Assembly: GCF_030704535.1 (NCBI RefSeq)
Contig: NC_081809.1
Coordinates: 389,501-453,500 of the forward strand
Length of the DNA stretch: 64,000 nt
Direction of reading: 5' to 3'
Origin: Vitis vinifera
Lineage: Eukaryota > Streptophyta > Magnoliopsida > Vitales > Vitaceae
Positions 25,701 to 36,989 of this stretch are shown here, piece after piece. Position 1 is the first letter of the stretch, and every line of letters begins with the position of its first letter. The notes under the pieces were generated by a model, which had not been told where the DNA came from, ran no database searches, and saw only the letters and a list, made by a program, of their open reading frames with translations. The position numbers and the translations under genes were made by a program.

Positions 25701-27275
25701 AACCTAAAAATTAGGAGGAAGGAAAAAGAGAAAAGAAAGAAACAAAAAAAAAAAGAACTACAAAAAATAATTTCTTTGTTGATTTAGTTGGTGTTTTAAC
25801 ATCCAACAGAAATGAAAATCAGGCAGCAAGTTTATAACACTCAAGCATATGACTTAGCAGTGTAATTTGGATGGGTAAATATTCACAGAAATAAAGTAGA
25901 AATGAGGTATAACTCAACTGCAAAATGCAATGCTATGTATTCCCATAAAATTCTTAAAACTGAACTCCCCAAATGCCCCTTATTTTAAGCAAGGGTTAAG
26001 AAAATTGATGAACTAATCTCAAATCAAAATTTTAAACTATTATGTTGAACACAGTGGACTAATTGAATCACAGAGACATTTAAACGCCCCATCAATTTAA
26101 TTGCTCAGCAGGTTAACCTGTGCAGATTTTAGGACTTTGCTGAAAGGGCTATCCCTGAGCTTCTGCATTCCTTCATCTTTTCCAACAACCTTGTCCAGCT
26201 CATCTATCATGTGATGTGGTTGCAGTATTCCTTTCCCCTGAGCAACATACCTACCAAGATGACCCAAAAATAAAAAATAAAACAACAACCAAATCTCAAA
26301 ACCCAGATCAATTTAATCTGAACAAGACTTCATAATACCATTGTCTCAAACTACAGTACATGGGTAAGAGGCAGAGAGACCAATCTAGAATTCAAGCTTT
26401 ATTTGGCATGCAATAAATTGAAATTATTCAGGAAAATATGGACTCCGTTTTGATCATGAAAAGGACATAGTGAAGAAAAGAAAATTGCTGACAATAGTTT
26501 GAGGAAACGACATTCGAGTAATTTCAGCATTTTGTTTTCCTCTCCTAGCACAACCACGACCACCACTTTTCAGAGGGAAAAGAAAGAACAATGGTAAAAT
26601 TAGCTTCATGAATCCAACTTAAAGTTAGTTTTAGTATCTTGATTTCCATCTCCCCCTTTTCCCAAGGAAAAATCGTAGAAAAATACTAACTTAGAGGTTT
26701 AGGAATTCAATTTTAAGAAATATTCAACATTTCTTTTTCCCTTTACCCTTTCTCCATGGGAAAGGAAATGAAAATAGCTTCAGAAATCCACCACTGTGAG
26801 CCTTTAGCTTCCCTTTTCTGGTCTTTGCCTTTGGAAAGGAAAGAAAAGTGCTGAAAATTGGATACAACTTAAGGTAATCCTTCAGCATTTGGCTTTCCTT
26901 CCCCTTTCCATCTAGATAAATTCAATATGATTTTTCAACACAAAAAAAAGGGGGAAAAAACAAAAGCAACAAGAAAGGAATGCATGTTAAGAATCAAGAC
27001 CATAACTACTAAACTCAAAACAAATCCTCTATCTTACGTACAATCTAAAGAACCTCAACCTGAATTAAAAAAGAAAAAAAAAAAAAAAAGCATTGCATGT
27101 AAGAATCAAAGATCACAAGTAAAAATTGACAATGTGAATGCATGAATCTCCATTACTGTGACCACAGTGAGAGAGGAACAAACCCAGTGAAGAGAGAAAC
27201 AAGCTCGTTCCGGTGAGCAGAGAGGGTTTCCTGAAACCTCTCTCTCATGCTCTGACCATCGTATCTGTGAGGCAT
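19723..27275 (-). CDS. SUS2: Sucrose synthase, SUS2 type
   Basis: Reversibly splits sucrose with UDP into UDP-glucose and fructose, feeding starch, cellulose and respiration. Fifteen minus-strand exons: 27275-27184, 26250-26118, 25687-25536, 25421-25229, 24890-24772, 24676-24460, 24258-24163, 23997-23824, 22372-22256, 22150-21984, 21329-21105, 20971-20650, 20568-20324, 20234-20096, 19758-19723. They sum to 2427 nt, 808 aa plus stop; Arabidopsis SUS2 has 807 as I recall. Seen: [52 protein letters not shown] (nucleotide-binding R and K) and the EX7E pair E674 and E682 in [13 protein letters not shown]9 in QSMRER sits where sucrose synthases carry an N-terminal phosphorylation serine. The end PLAVDEH matches SUS2 more than SUS1 or SUS5/6, hence the symbol. 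For exon 4 the acceptor at 25421 is required: a nearer AG causes a stop. Intron 8 carries two transposons and no exon is damaged. Confidence 0.96.
22916..23035 (+). mobile_element. tRNA-derived SINE in SUS2 intron 8
   Basis: A 120-base element bounded by a perfect 13-base direct repeat AGTTTGCTTTTCC at 22903-22915 and 23036-23048, which I read as its target-site duplication. Inside are an RNA polymerase III A box TGGCTCAAGTGG (22929-22940) and B box GGTTCACATCC (22974-22984), followed by an A-rich tail. This is the layout of a plant SINE. It lies antisense to SUS2, wholly within the intron. Confidence 0.88.
23293..23717 (-). mobile_element. Complete TRIM (miniature LTR retrotransposon) in SUS2 intron 8
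   Basis: A 425-base element with two 149-base LTRs, 23293-23441 and 23569-23717, that differ at nine positions by my count. On the minus strand each LTR starts TGTGATGTCCCAC and ends in TTACA. A primer binding site TGGTATCAGAGC, complementary to initiator tRNA-Met, lies 2 bases from the 5' LTR (23566-23555 on the minus strand). A purine tract abuts the other LTR near 23442-23452. The flanks carry a 5-base target duplication CTATA at 23288-23292 and 23718-23722. There is no coding capacity, as expected for TRIMs. Its LTRs contain a TATATA stretch that could drive transcription in the SUS2 direction. Confidence 0.93.
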
Positions 27276-27373
27276 GGTCGATCTTCAAACAGATGGAGAA
27301 AGACCAAAAACAGAAAGGCAAAGAAATGGAGAGAGATAAAGAATGAGGAGATTGAGGGTGGAGTGGTGGTGAC

Positions 27374-27380
27374 ATATAAA
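27374..27380 (-). promoter_or_regulatory. Probable TATA box of SUS2
   Basis: TTTATAT on the minus strand about 100 bases upstream of the SUS2 ATG at 27275. The intervening leader is CT-rich, as is common for plant 5' UTRs. Confidence 0.45.
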
Positions 27381-27439
27381 GCAAAGAAAAAGCCGAGTTC
27401 ATCAGAAACGGACAGAGGGGTGACGCGAGAGAAAGCGAA

Positions 27440-27681
27440 ATGGCCACTGCATTCTCAACTGCAACGCTGCACCTTGGCACCTGGCAGCCACTGGTTAAAG
27501 GTTGATGATAAACCGCCTTCGCCTCGCCCTCTGAAATCGAAACCGTGGGTGCAGCCGTTAGTTGATTTCCAAGGCACTGAGTCTTTGAGCCCTGTGATTT
27601 TCAGTTTCACGTTGTGCACTTGCTTTCGCGCGTCTTTCGAGAGTTTTTATAACGCTTTGCCACGAGATCTCTCCTTCTAAG
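27440..27681 (+). other. GC-rich segment with transit-peptide-like start, possible gene fragment
   Basis: Divergent to SUS2. An ATG at 27440 opens MATAFSTATLHLGTWQPLVK and then meets TGA. The overlapping plus-strand frame stays open to 27680. The start resembles a plastid transit peptide and the segment is richer in G and C than its surroundings. An AAAG/GT could be a splice donor, but I find no downstream exons in the AT-rich DNA that follows. It is either a gene remnant, a first exon of something I cannot follow, or chance. Confidence 0.25.
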
Positions 27682-30404
27682 CTCGGCATACTCGTAAGTC
27701 GTATCACTTGAGGATTGGTTCCAAGGAGTTGCATTTATAAAAATCGAACTGTACTACCATTATCACTTGGACATGGTAGTATCATATAAAACCAAAAAAT
27801 TTCATATAAAAATGATAAAATAAGTTACCATTTCAGTTTCCAAGTGTTTTTAATATAAGCCCATGAGGGAAAGTTTTATAGTAACTCTCCTATCATACTT
27901 AAACTTGGAGTTAAATTTGCAACAATGAACGTGGATATAAAATATGAATATGTGTACGGACAAATGACATCAAAGATAAAGAAATGAAATCTAGATATAA
28001 AAAATGAGATTTATCACAATCATTTTTTGATATGATAGTATAAAAAATCCCAATTTTCATTTACAAATAATAAAGCTAGGTACCATTTGAGTTTGAAAGT
28101 GCTTTAAATATATGTTCATGAATTGTAGGAAAAGTTTATGGTAACTCTATCATGACATCCAATCTCGAAGTGACATTTGCATCAATGAATGCAAGTATAA
28201 CAAAAAAAGCGTAAATATGAACAAATAAAAAATAAAATTAAACTCAATACCAAGAAATAAGATTATTATCAAAAGAAAAATATTAGTATACCAAAGTAGT
28301 ACTTATAAGACAAAAGATCTAAATCGTTTTATGTGTATAATCTTATTCAACAAACAAATGAAATCAATATATAAAAGTATAAATAAATGAAATATATATA
28401 TAAATAATAGTGTCTAATTAATAATAGTTTTTTTGTATAAATACTGAAAAAATATTGTAGACACCTCATATTTTTTTATTATTCAGATTTTTATAGATTA
28501 ATCAAATTTTTATTAAATAGTGTTTCACATGGAAAACTAAAAGCACTTTAATAGTACTTTTAATCATATATTATATAATAAAAATGATTTTTTAGAAGAA
28601 TAACCTAAGTACATGTCACACATTTACTTTAACTAATTTTTAATTTTTTAAAAAAAAATTGTTAATCACCTAAAAAAAGTACTTTCAAGTATTAGAAGGC
28701 TATTATGACCCTTTCAAAATCATTTCCAAACAATTTTTAATAAAACCTTATTATAAAAAAAAATCATGTGGAAAACTATACTAAAGGAAAAAAAAGTACA
28801 ATATTTTTTATATTACTTTAACAATTCCATTAAAATTCTTGTCAATAAAACCCAATTAAGACAAAACTTAGATGAATGGAAAAAGAGTACATTGTAGTGA
28901 TATATTTATCAACTAGTTCCCCTCATATTAACATGAATATAGCTTCTTTAATAACTCGATATGAAGATCTTTGAGTCAACACATTTGAATATTATATACT
29001 TTTTGAATGTTGTGGTAAATAATGCTTTTGTTAATGGGTTTGTTAAATTACCACTCAATCTAATTATTTGCTTAACATTAATTTTATCGCTATTATGGAA
29101 CTAATTGTGTAAAAAAAAATTGAGCCATATATGCTAGTCTTATTGGCCTTAATTTATCCTCCTTTATTATGTGATATGTGTGAAACATTATCATTGTATA
29201 AATGACTTGTATGATTCTTCAATTTGTTGGATTACTAATTTCAACTATATATATTTCCAACTTACTTCATAAATAACAAATATTTTTTAATGATTTGAAA
29301 AAATAATTACGATTATTTGTTTTATAAATCGCCATAATATTATGACATAATCACAGGTAAACATTATTATTTAGGTTGTTCATTTCAAGTGAACGAACAA
29401 TCGTGAGAAATTTGTTTAATCTATACATCGAAACAAAATTATATTTTTCCCTTGGACTCCAATTTTTTTTACAACATATTCTCTGTGTTATTTTCTTATA
29501 ATGAACTTTTACTAATTTTTTCAAAATGGTTTTAAAAAAATGAAATCAATCTTATAAGCCAAACCTTTAAAACAAAATACTAATTCACGTGGAATATTAA
29601 AAAGTATGAATAAATTTTGTTATAAGCTTAAATGGTTTGATTGAGAGTTTAGTGTGGTACCGAATGTGTAACATAGATTTTTTGATTGATTAATAAATTA
29701 ATGTAAATTAATCATAAAAGAAAAACAAAGTTTGCATAATTGTGATTGGTTTTAGGGAGAAGGAGATTTAGAAAAGAGTTAATATGCTTTTTTTTTTATG
29801 TTAACTAATAATTAGATAATTAGAATAGAAATATATTTGATAACTAGAGTTTTGAATTTTTTTAATCCTATAATTTCAATATAATGAATACGATGGTGGT
29901 ATTGAAATTGTAAGAGTTTAAAGGTATGTTTGGTAACTGCTTTCAAAAACAATTCTGAAAAATAGTTTTTAAGAAAAATTTTTAAATTTTTGTAAAAATA
30001 AAGTCTATTTGAAAATCTAAAATATTTTAACTTATTTTTAATATTTTTAAATATATTTTAAAAATAATTTTATATTTAGTGTTTTATTTTTAATCATTTT
30101 ACAAATTTATATAAGTATTTCTTAAAATAATCTTTAGAAAATAAGTGAAAATAATATAAAATAATTAAAATATGTTTTTTGTTTTTAAAAATAGAAAATA
30201 AAAAATAGTTTTTAATTATTAAATGTGTTTTTTTGTCTTTTTTTATTCTCAAGAATTGAAAATTGTTTTCAAAAACAATTTTCAAATGGGCTCTAAAATT
30301 TTCTTAGTTAACTTTAACCAATTTTTGAAATTATAAAAAATTGATAAATAAGAAAAAGTTGATTTTCTCTCAAATTCAATTTAGCATATATTCATTATAA
30401 TAAT
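27682..30404. other. AT-rich gene-poor region with a diverged direct repeat
   Basis: No gene is seen in 2.7 kb. Two related stretches at about 27795-27945 and 28040-28205 share segments such as TTACCATTT...AGTTT and GTAACTCT, and look like an old tandem duplication. About 29925-30300 has ends rich in TTTCAAAAACAATT in inverted relation, suggesting an old MITE, but I cannot fix its borders. Confidence 0.5.
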
Positions 30405-32046
30405 AATAAAAAAAACAAACATTGACATTTTTTTTTTTATCCTGGAAACATATTTATTTGAAAAACAAGAAAAATTATTGAAAATACATATCAATAATTA
30501 TAGATGTGAGGGAGAGTGAAGATACGACATTAAATAATCTCGACTTCAATATTAAGAATGAGTAAGGCCTCTTGGGATAGTTTTCTATGAGTAAGGCCTC
30601 ATTGGGATAATTTTCCATTTTTTTATTTAGCTAAAAAATATTGAAAATTGAAAATTGAAATTAAAACCAAGATCATAATTTTTAAAGAGCAATATTAGTA
30701 GAGTAGAAGATCAAATAAATCAAAATAAAGCTCTTATTAACAGCAACATTTTTTTACTTTCATATTTATATTATTTTTTTAAAACCGGCCATATGCCCTT
30801 TGAAGAGGATTAGCAAAACAAAAAAAAGATGTCCTTACTGAGTTTAAAAAAAAAAAAAAAAAAAAAATAACTTATTGGAAATTGATCCAAATAGAGCCTA
30901 AGAAGAAAACAAAAAAAGTTGTATAAAATATTTATCTAGTGGGCTTTAAATACTATTGGTGAAGAAACAAAAGATAATGTATAAAGAACCAAAGGAATTG
31001 TTTCTAGATTTGGAAGTCATATCCATCTTTAATCCGTAATATAAGGACGATTGATTGAATTACAAACCTTAAAATGGGGTATGTTTGGATGTGGATTTTC
31101 TTTCTTTTGGCTTGTTACATATAGCATGTGGCATTTCCAATAACCAAACAATTAAGATCAGAAGAATATTGCAATTTGGAAGGAATCAGTCAATTGCTTA
31201 ATCCTAAAGAGTCACCCATTACTAAATTTGGGACTGAGAAAAAGGAAGGTTTAACAAAGAATCAGATTCACTAATCGGGGCTGAATCCCGACTTTTTTTT
31301 GTGAAAGATTGGATAGATGCCGATCAAGTGGGAGTGGCAGGAATCATTCAGTTACAAATGAACTGAATGTCACTTTTTCTTTTTGTTTTTGTATTACCAA
31401 CATTAGATTCATAAAGAGACAAGTTATCACACCTTTATTCTCAATGATCATCTGAAAGTTTAGTGAACTGATTTTCCTGATAAAATTAAGAGATGTGATG
31501 AGGACTGAAGGGGGAAAAAGCGACGAATGCAAGCAACTGCACATGAGTCATTATGCCAAGTGATGTTAATACATGTTCCAAGTGTTGGATTTGTGTTTGG
31601 CATATTTTGAGTAATCTAATGCACAAATTATTTAATTTTTTTTTTTGGTAATAATTGACTTGTCAATATATTTAAAATTTTAATTATATTCGAGGGTTAG
31701 AATTTTGTAACCATAGTTCTTGAGTTTTAGTGGTTGTATTAAGTTACCAATTCCGTTAAAATATTTAAGACAATATTTGGTTTTCAAAAAATGTGATAAA
31801 AATAGAATAGAAAAAAAAAACGAAGGAAAATAAAAATGGATTTAAAATCATTTATTTTTATATGCTACTATTTTAATTTTTTTATTTAAAAATTAAATAA
31901 TTTGAAAATATATAAGTTATTTTTTAATTATATTTGATTTTTCCTCATATACTTGTTGGGATTGAGCCATATGGGCCCAACATGGCTGGCGCTTAGTACA
32001 TTCGAAGGGAAGGCCAGAGGCCTAGAGCCATGGCCCCTCAATCTAC

Positions 32047-32216
32047 CAATTGTTTAGCTCAGATGGTACCAGGAGATAGTTGGACATAAGGTTTAGTCCT
32101 AATTTCGAATCCTTCTGGGGATGTTCTCTATGTTGTATAAAGGGACAAATAAACAATTGTTTATAGTAGTTCAAATGGTACTAAGAGTTGGTTGGTTGTA
32201 TAAAGGGACAAATAAA
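32047..32216 (+). mobile_element. SINE-like element in a partial tandem dimer
   Basis: Copy 1 (32047-32153) has a tRNA-like A box TAGCTCAGATGG (32055-32066) and a B-box core TTCGAATCC (32104-32112). Copy 2 (32154-32216) starts with the same CAATTGTTTA, keeps AAATGGTACTAAGAG and the shared tail TTGTATAAAGGGACAAATAA, but lacks the B-box part. A third CAATTG follows at 32217. No clean target duplication can be separated from the repeats. Confidence 0.6.
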
Positions 32217-33345
32217 CAATTGGCTAAACATAACTTATTTGGTTCACTAAATAGTAAAAATTAATGGATATAAGTACATACTTATAGAGGCTAATGGTTG
32301 GCCCTTAGACCCCACCTTTGATGGTTAAGTTAGTAATGTAAAAACAAAAAAAAATTAAAAGGGAAATGAGGTGGAAAAAAAAGGTTAGAGATTTCAACTT
32401 TTTATTGATATCACATATGCCTCTACTGATTAATTTTAATTAAGAGGATGAAAAACCATGGTTAATGATAACACAAAGGGCGTTGTTGGTAAACATAGAA
32501 ATTGCAAGGTAAATCATGATCTTGACAGACTCCTTTACTTGTAAAGTTTGAACTCATGACCTTTTATTATAAAGTGGAGTTGGCATACAATGATAAATTA
32601 TCAAATTGATTCAAAGATTTAAGTTATTAAATAAGATGAGTCATAATATATATTAAATTAATTAGGGATGCAATTTGAACTTGTGGACAAAATGAATCCA
32701 TAAAGTGCCGAAAGGGAGAAAGTTAATGTTGGCCAGGCAGCATGTCTAGATCAACTTGGTGATTTATAACCTCAGGCAAGAGAACGTGAAGAGGAGGAAG
32801 TGGTCTCAAAAGACACCACACTTTTCACCTCCCTCAACTCCTGGAAGCTTATTGTTAATTAGCCCCCCAGAAGCAAAGTCCAAGTACATCAAGCAACAAG
32901 ATTCGCCCCACCTCTGGTCGGTTAAGTCCACTGAAAATGGACTCAAAGGTGGCCCCGTACCTCCAATGATTAGGTTAATATTAAGCAATCAATGAAAAAA
33001 GGAAGAGAGAGGAGCCCTTAACATGTGCACATGTTGGTTAACTCTAATCTATAAAGAGAATAATATGGTTAAAAATCCATGACCTTCCATACCATGTTAA
33101 ACCATCAAATTGATTCGAAGGCATAATCAGGTTATTAAATGATGATGTGCCACAAAATGAATAAAAAATGTGCCTTCTAAAAGGGAGAAAATTAATGTTG
33201 GCCTAGCGGCATGTATAGATCAACTTCAGGGCTTGATTGATGCCTTACAAGAAAATGTGGAGAGGAGGAAGTGGTCTCAAAAGACACCTCACTTTTCACC
33301 TCCCCCAACTCCTGGACACTGTTGTTAATGGCCCCTCAGAGGCGG

Positions 33346-33626
33346 TAGGTGGTGTTTGTTTTTTTACTTAATTCTAAATAGAACCTTAATACTTAATAGT
33401 ATTAAATATTAGGTTGTTTGTTTTTGTAGCATTTTATTTTTATTAAGTATTAAAAAGTAAAAAAAATCATTGTGTTATTTTTTCTATTTAGAAAAAGCCA
33501 CATATTTTGACTTTTTCTATTTAGTAAAAAGTTTATAATAAGTCATAAAAAAGTAAAAAAACAAACAACCTAAATTCTAAAACTAAATGATTTTCAGCAA
33601 AAAACCAAAAAAACAAACACCACCTA
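33346..33626. mobile_element. MITE with 20-base terminal inverted repeats
   Basis: A 281-base non-coding element starting TAGGTGGTGTTTGTTTTTTT and ending AAAAAAACAAACACCACCTA, a perfect 20-base inverted repeat. It interrupts a block that is continuous in units 2 and 3 (compare CCAGAAGCAAAGTCTCTACC in unit 2). The target duplication is unclear because the left flank has drifted, so hAT or Tc1/mariner type cannot be settled. Confidence 0.8.
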
Positions 33627-34229
33627 AGTCTACCTTCTGGTCTTATATCCTCTTTCTACAGCTTTTACAGACTTTACCTAGAACCAACATGCAGGTTATT
33701 CCAAATCTCAATTATTTGGCCAATATATATAATCTTCCCGTAAGGCAAAACCATATTGATCTTCCATATCTTCTCAGTGCTCTCCTCCAAAGAGATATAT
33801 GAGAATCTTTCCTTCTAAGACTCAAGATTATCTGGAATCATATTTTAGTGAGGCCCATTGCTCGACCAATGGCATGCTCACAACTATAGGGCACAGCAGG
33901 GTGGGCCCTGCTTGAGACAGTGGCCATGGGGGGGACTGTCAATGAGTCAATAATTTTGGAAATCCACAAATTTGAAAGCATCTAATCCACTGACGACCAA
34001 CGGAAAGGAAATCAACAAACACCTTTATTTTTGCTTTGTTTCACTGATATATGTACATATATTCTCAGACTGATATATGTACCGATATTTTCTATCGTGT
34101 GCCACCACTCCTTGCAAATGACATCATTGCCCCTTGGAAAAATCTGTATCACTATGAGCAACAAAGCCTAGTTGGCTATGATTTTCACTGCCCTTTATGG
34201 AGAAGAATCACAAGAAGCTGGGAAACCTC

Positions 34230-34237
34230 TATATAAA
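34230..34237 (+). promoter_or_regulatory. TATA box of small-protein gene 1
   Basis: TATATAAA, 91 bases before the ATG at 34321. The same box sits exactly 91 bases before the start in copies 2 and 3, which supports both the promoter and the start codon choice. Confidence 0.75.
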
Positions 34238-34320
34238 GGGGTCTATGTTGTGGTATTCATACCAAGAAGCAAGAAACACAGCGGACTGTTTAGTACATTT
34301 GGTGTGAAGGTATTTAGAGA

Positions 34321-34563
34321 ATGGCACCAAAGGGAGATCCTCAACTCTCGGAGGTCGGGACGGAAGCCTTTGGTTTGTTGGAAGAGATTCTTCCAAGCAG
34401 ATATCCTCCCCCTCAAGGGCCTCGACAACGTCAGTTCCAGCAAGAAGAGGCTGTGCTCAACAACTTCGAGGCTGCTAAAAAGTATGGGGGAATGGCATTT
34501 GCAGATCCCCGAAAGAGAAAACCAGTTCCAGTTCGCAAGGTATATTATTATGAGGTTGTGTAG
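34321..34563 (+). CDS. Small basic proline-containing protein, array copy 1 (80 aa), function unknown
   Basis: I do not recognise the family. The 80-residue product has no signal peptide or membrane segment. It has a moderately acidic N-terminal half (EAFGLLEEILPSRY), a proline/glutamine linker PPPQGPRQRQF, the motif EEAVLNNFEAAKKYGG, and a strongly basic tail DPRKRKPVPVRKVYYYEVV. Two paralogues lie downstream at 45592 and 49894. Length differences between copies 1 and 2 are one 3-base and one 6-base indel, both frame-preserving, which argues that this frame is translated. A 158-codon ORF (34172-34648) and minus-strand ORFs overlap it but are not conserved in this way. The upstream TTTGGTGTG(A/C)AG could be a splice acceptor, so a 5' UTR intron is possible. 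The tail could bind nucleic acid or act as a nuclear signal; that is inference. Confidence 0.7.
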   Translation: MAPKGDPQLSEVGTEAFGLLEEILPSRYPPPQGPRQRQFQQEEAVLNNFEAAKKYGGMAFADPRKRKPVPVRKVYYYEVV

Positions 34564-34935
34564 CTTCTTGCAACAGAGTCCTGTCTGTCATGCTTCCTAT
34601 TATAATAATTATAATAGTGATGGAGTTCAGAGTTATGCCGAGCTTTAATTTGCTGCAGCTGTAAATTAGCACTATGTATCTTCAGGCTCTTTAGTAAAAA
34701 AGCATGTCCCCCTGTTGTATTGTGGTATATATATATATATATATGTTTGTATTCATATGTGAGTTTGACTTGCATGATTTTCTATGTTCTATACTCTTAA
34801 CGCGACTGCAAAATTTTTAACAAAAAACAGCTTAATTGAGGAGAAGCAGCACAGTGATGGGAGTCATATATGTATATATATATAATGTTGAAGCTTCAAA
34901 TCACTCAAAATCTCTGTTAGGAATCTGGAGCTCTA

Positions 34936-36610
34936 GTTCCATGAAATAGTTGGGGTCTCTAATGGGCTTTAAGGAAAGAGGGAGTCCACCCCTCGGCTTA
35001 TCTGGGTCCTACCCGATGGAACCTCCTTCGGGCATGATTAGGTTAGGTCCTTTAATTATGGCTGATTAGTCCATTTGAGAGTGATTTTACCATAAAAAGT
35101 GTCTTTGAAAAAAACATTAAAGTTATATTTGGTTCCGAAAAATATTAAGGAAAAAAACTGTTAAAGAAAATGATTTTTTTTTTTTTATGTTTGATTTCAC
35201 TATAAATTTTTTTTAAGAAAATTAAATATAATTAAAATTAGTTAAAAATTTATATATTTTAAAATTATTTAATCTTTATATAATAGAAGAAACTAAGTGA
35301 AATGAGTTTGAAGAAACATATAAAAATAATTTATTGATTTTAAATCTTTTTTTCTTTTTTTCTTTTTTTTTCTTCCATTTTTTCTCTCTATTTTCTTTTC
35401 CTTGAATTTTCATGAAATAAAAAATGTTTGATAATATTTAGAAAACATTTTTAAAAATTTGAAAAATCATTTGTAATACTGAAAATCACTTGTAGTGTTT
35501 TATGGAGAAACTTGAGAGGTGATTCTAATTAAAACACTTCATTAGAAAGCATTTCCACTAAAAACACCTTCAAATAGAAATATTCCCAAACACAAAAATG
35601 TTTTTGAGTTTTTTATAAGCATTTTTAGTAAAAGTGTGTTTGAAGTGTTTTTTTGAAGCATTTTTAGTAAAAGTGTTTTCTTTCAAAATTGTCAGACCAA
35701 GGAAAGCTTAAATGCAAATAATGTAGTTCAAGAATACAAAAATAAAATAGTCTACATTAACGAATAGGAGAGAATCATTTTACTATACCGTGAAAAACAG
35801 GGGCCCTTACTCATGATGTTTTTCATTATTCGTTACATCTCTATCCACCTCTATAACCTTTACAATTCCATATCCATCTTATAACATTTTTTCTTTATCA
35901 TCGAAAATACTTATAGAAATATTCTAATACAATTCATAATGTATAAGTTTTGGCTCAAGATATACAAGGAAAATAAGATCAAGAGTGTAGTAAATGGATA
36001 TACAAGATTTTGGGTCAAAGTGCACTCAAAGTACTTTTAAGGGTCAGAGGATATTTCAACAAAGATTTGAAACTCCTCATTTTAATACATGAAACATATA
36101 GTTTTTAAATAGGAGTTGGATGGTTAAACCACCTATTAGGCTCAACTTGGTTCAATCGGTCGACCTTCTTGTTGAAATGGTTGATTAGCTGTTAGGGGGA
36201 AAAAGGAAAGACATTAAGTTATTATTGGATCATTTAGTTGAACTAGTTGAATGTCCAATTTGTTAAATTAATTGAGGTCTTGCCTCAACTGGTGGCTATT
36301 AGACCTTAGAACACATAAGACTCTTGAAATCACCCTTAACCAACTGATTGGATGATGGATTGGTTCCCTTGTAATTTAAGTGTTTATAAGAATTTTACAT
36401 GTTAAACACAAAAACCCTAGGAAAATTTGACTAGATAAATTCCTTGACATTTGAAAACCTCTTTGAGGAAATATGACCATGTACAATTCAAGTTTTTCTA
36501 TGAAAAATAAAATAAAATCTATATTACAAAAATGTGAAAATGATGTAGGTGCTAGGATGAATTTAAGTGCTTAAACAAAAATATGAAATGTAATCCTAAC
36601 TTAGTGTAGT
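34936..36610. other. AT-rich DNA between units 1 and 2, no gene seen
   Basis: No coding family is recognised. The stretch has many A/T runs and a short GC-richer patch around 34975-35045. It could include old transposon relics that I cannot delimit. Confidence 0.45.
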
Positions 36611-36892
36611 TAGAGAGTGTTTATTTTTTTAGCTTTTTACTAAAATCAATTTATTTTTAGACTTTAGGTAATTTGTTTTTCTACTTTTTCATGACTTATT
36701 ATAAACTTTTTTATAAATAGAAAAAGTCAAAATATTTAGCTTTTTCTAAATAGAAAATATAATATATTGATTTTTCTTTACTTTTTAATGCTTAATAGAA
36801 ATAAAATATTAAAAAAACAAACCGTCTAACACTTAATACTATTAAGTGTTAAAATTCTATTTAGAATTAAGTAAAAAAAGAAACACCACCTT
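36611..36892. mobile_element. Second, degenerate copy of the 33346 MITE, opposite orientation
   Basis: The right end AATTAAGTAAAAAAAGAAACACCACC and adjoining CTATTTAGAATT, read on the minus strand, match the left end of the MITE at 33346, including ACTTAATAGTATTAA. The left end (GTGTTTATTTTTTTAGC) is eroded. This places the same family twice within 3.3 kb. Confidence 0.7.
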
Positions 36893-36989
36893 AATCTTAC
36901 ATAAGATTAACCAAAAATTGACTTCCAATCTTGATGAGATCTTCTTCTTAATTTCCTCTCTAGCTTAATGGAGTTTTTCTTTTATTTCT

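Larger units (their letters stand above)
30405..34935. repeat. Triplicated segment, unit 1
   Basis: First of three related tandem units; the others are 36945-46098 and 46112-50620. Shared anchors include the stretch around 31090-31380 (AAACAATTAAGAT(C/T)AGAAGAATATT and GGAATCAGTCA), the promoter-proximal block 33170-33350 and the small-protein gene. The block around 32690-32870 recurs at 33160-33345, offset about 469 bases, so this unit also has an internal duplication. It has extra insertions relative to the other units: a SINE-like dimer and a MITE. Downstream DNA at 34855-34935 matches that of unit 3 but not unit 2. Confidence 0.85.

Noticed and set aside
27213-27680. 155-codon plus-strand ORF overlapping SUS2 exon 1
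   Set aside because: Its first part is antisense to SUS2 coding sequence and has no family resemblance. Only the segment from 27440 is kept as a weak possibility.
34243-34443. Minus-strand ORF opposite the small-protein gene, with similar ORFs at 45514-45738 and 49750-50205
   Set aside because: Similarity follows from the duplicated DNA. The frame is a mirror of the plus-strand gene and the reading frames differ in extent.
34172-34648. 158-codon plus-strand ORF overlapping small-protein gene 1
   Set aside because: It runs in a different frame from the conserved small protein and is not maintained in the other two units.
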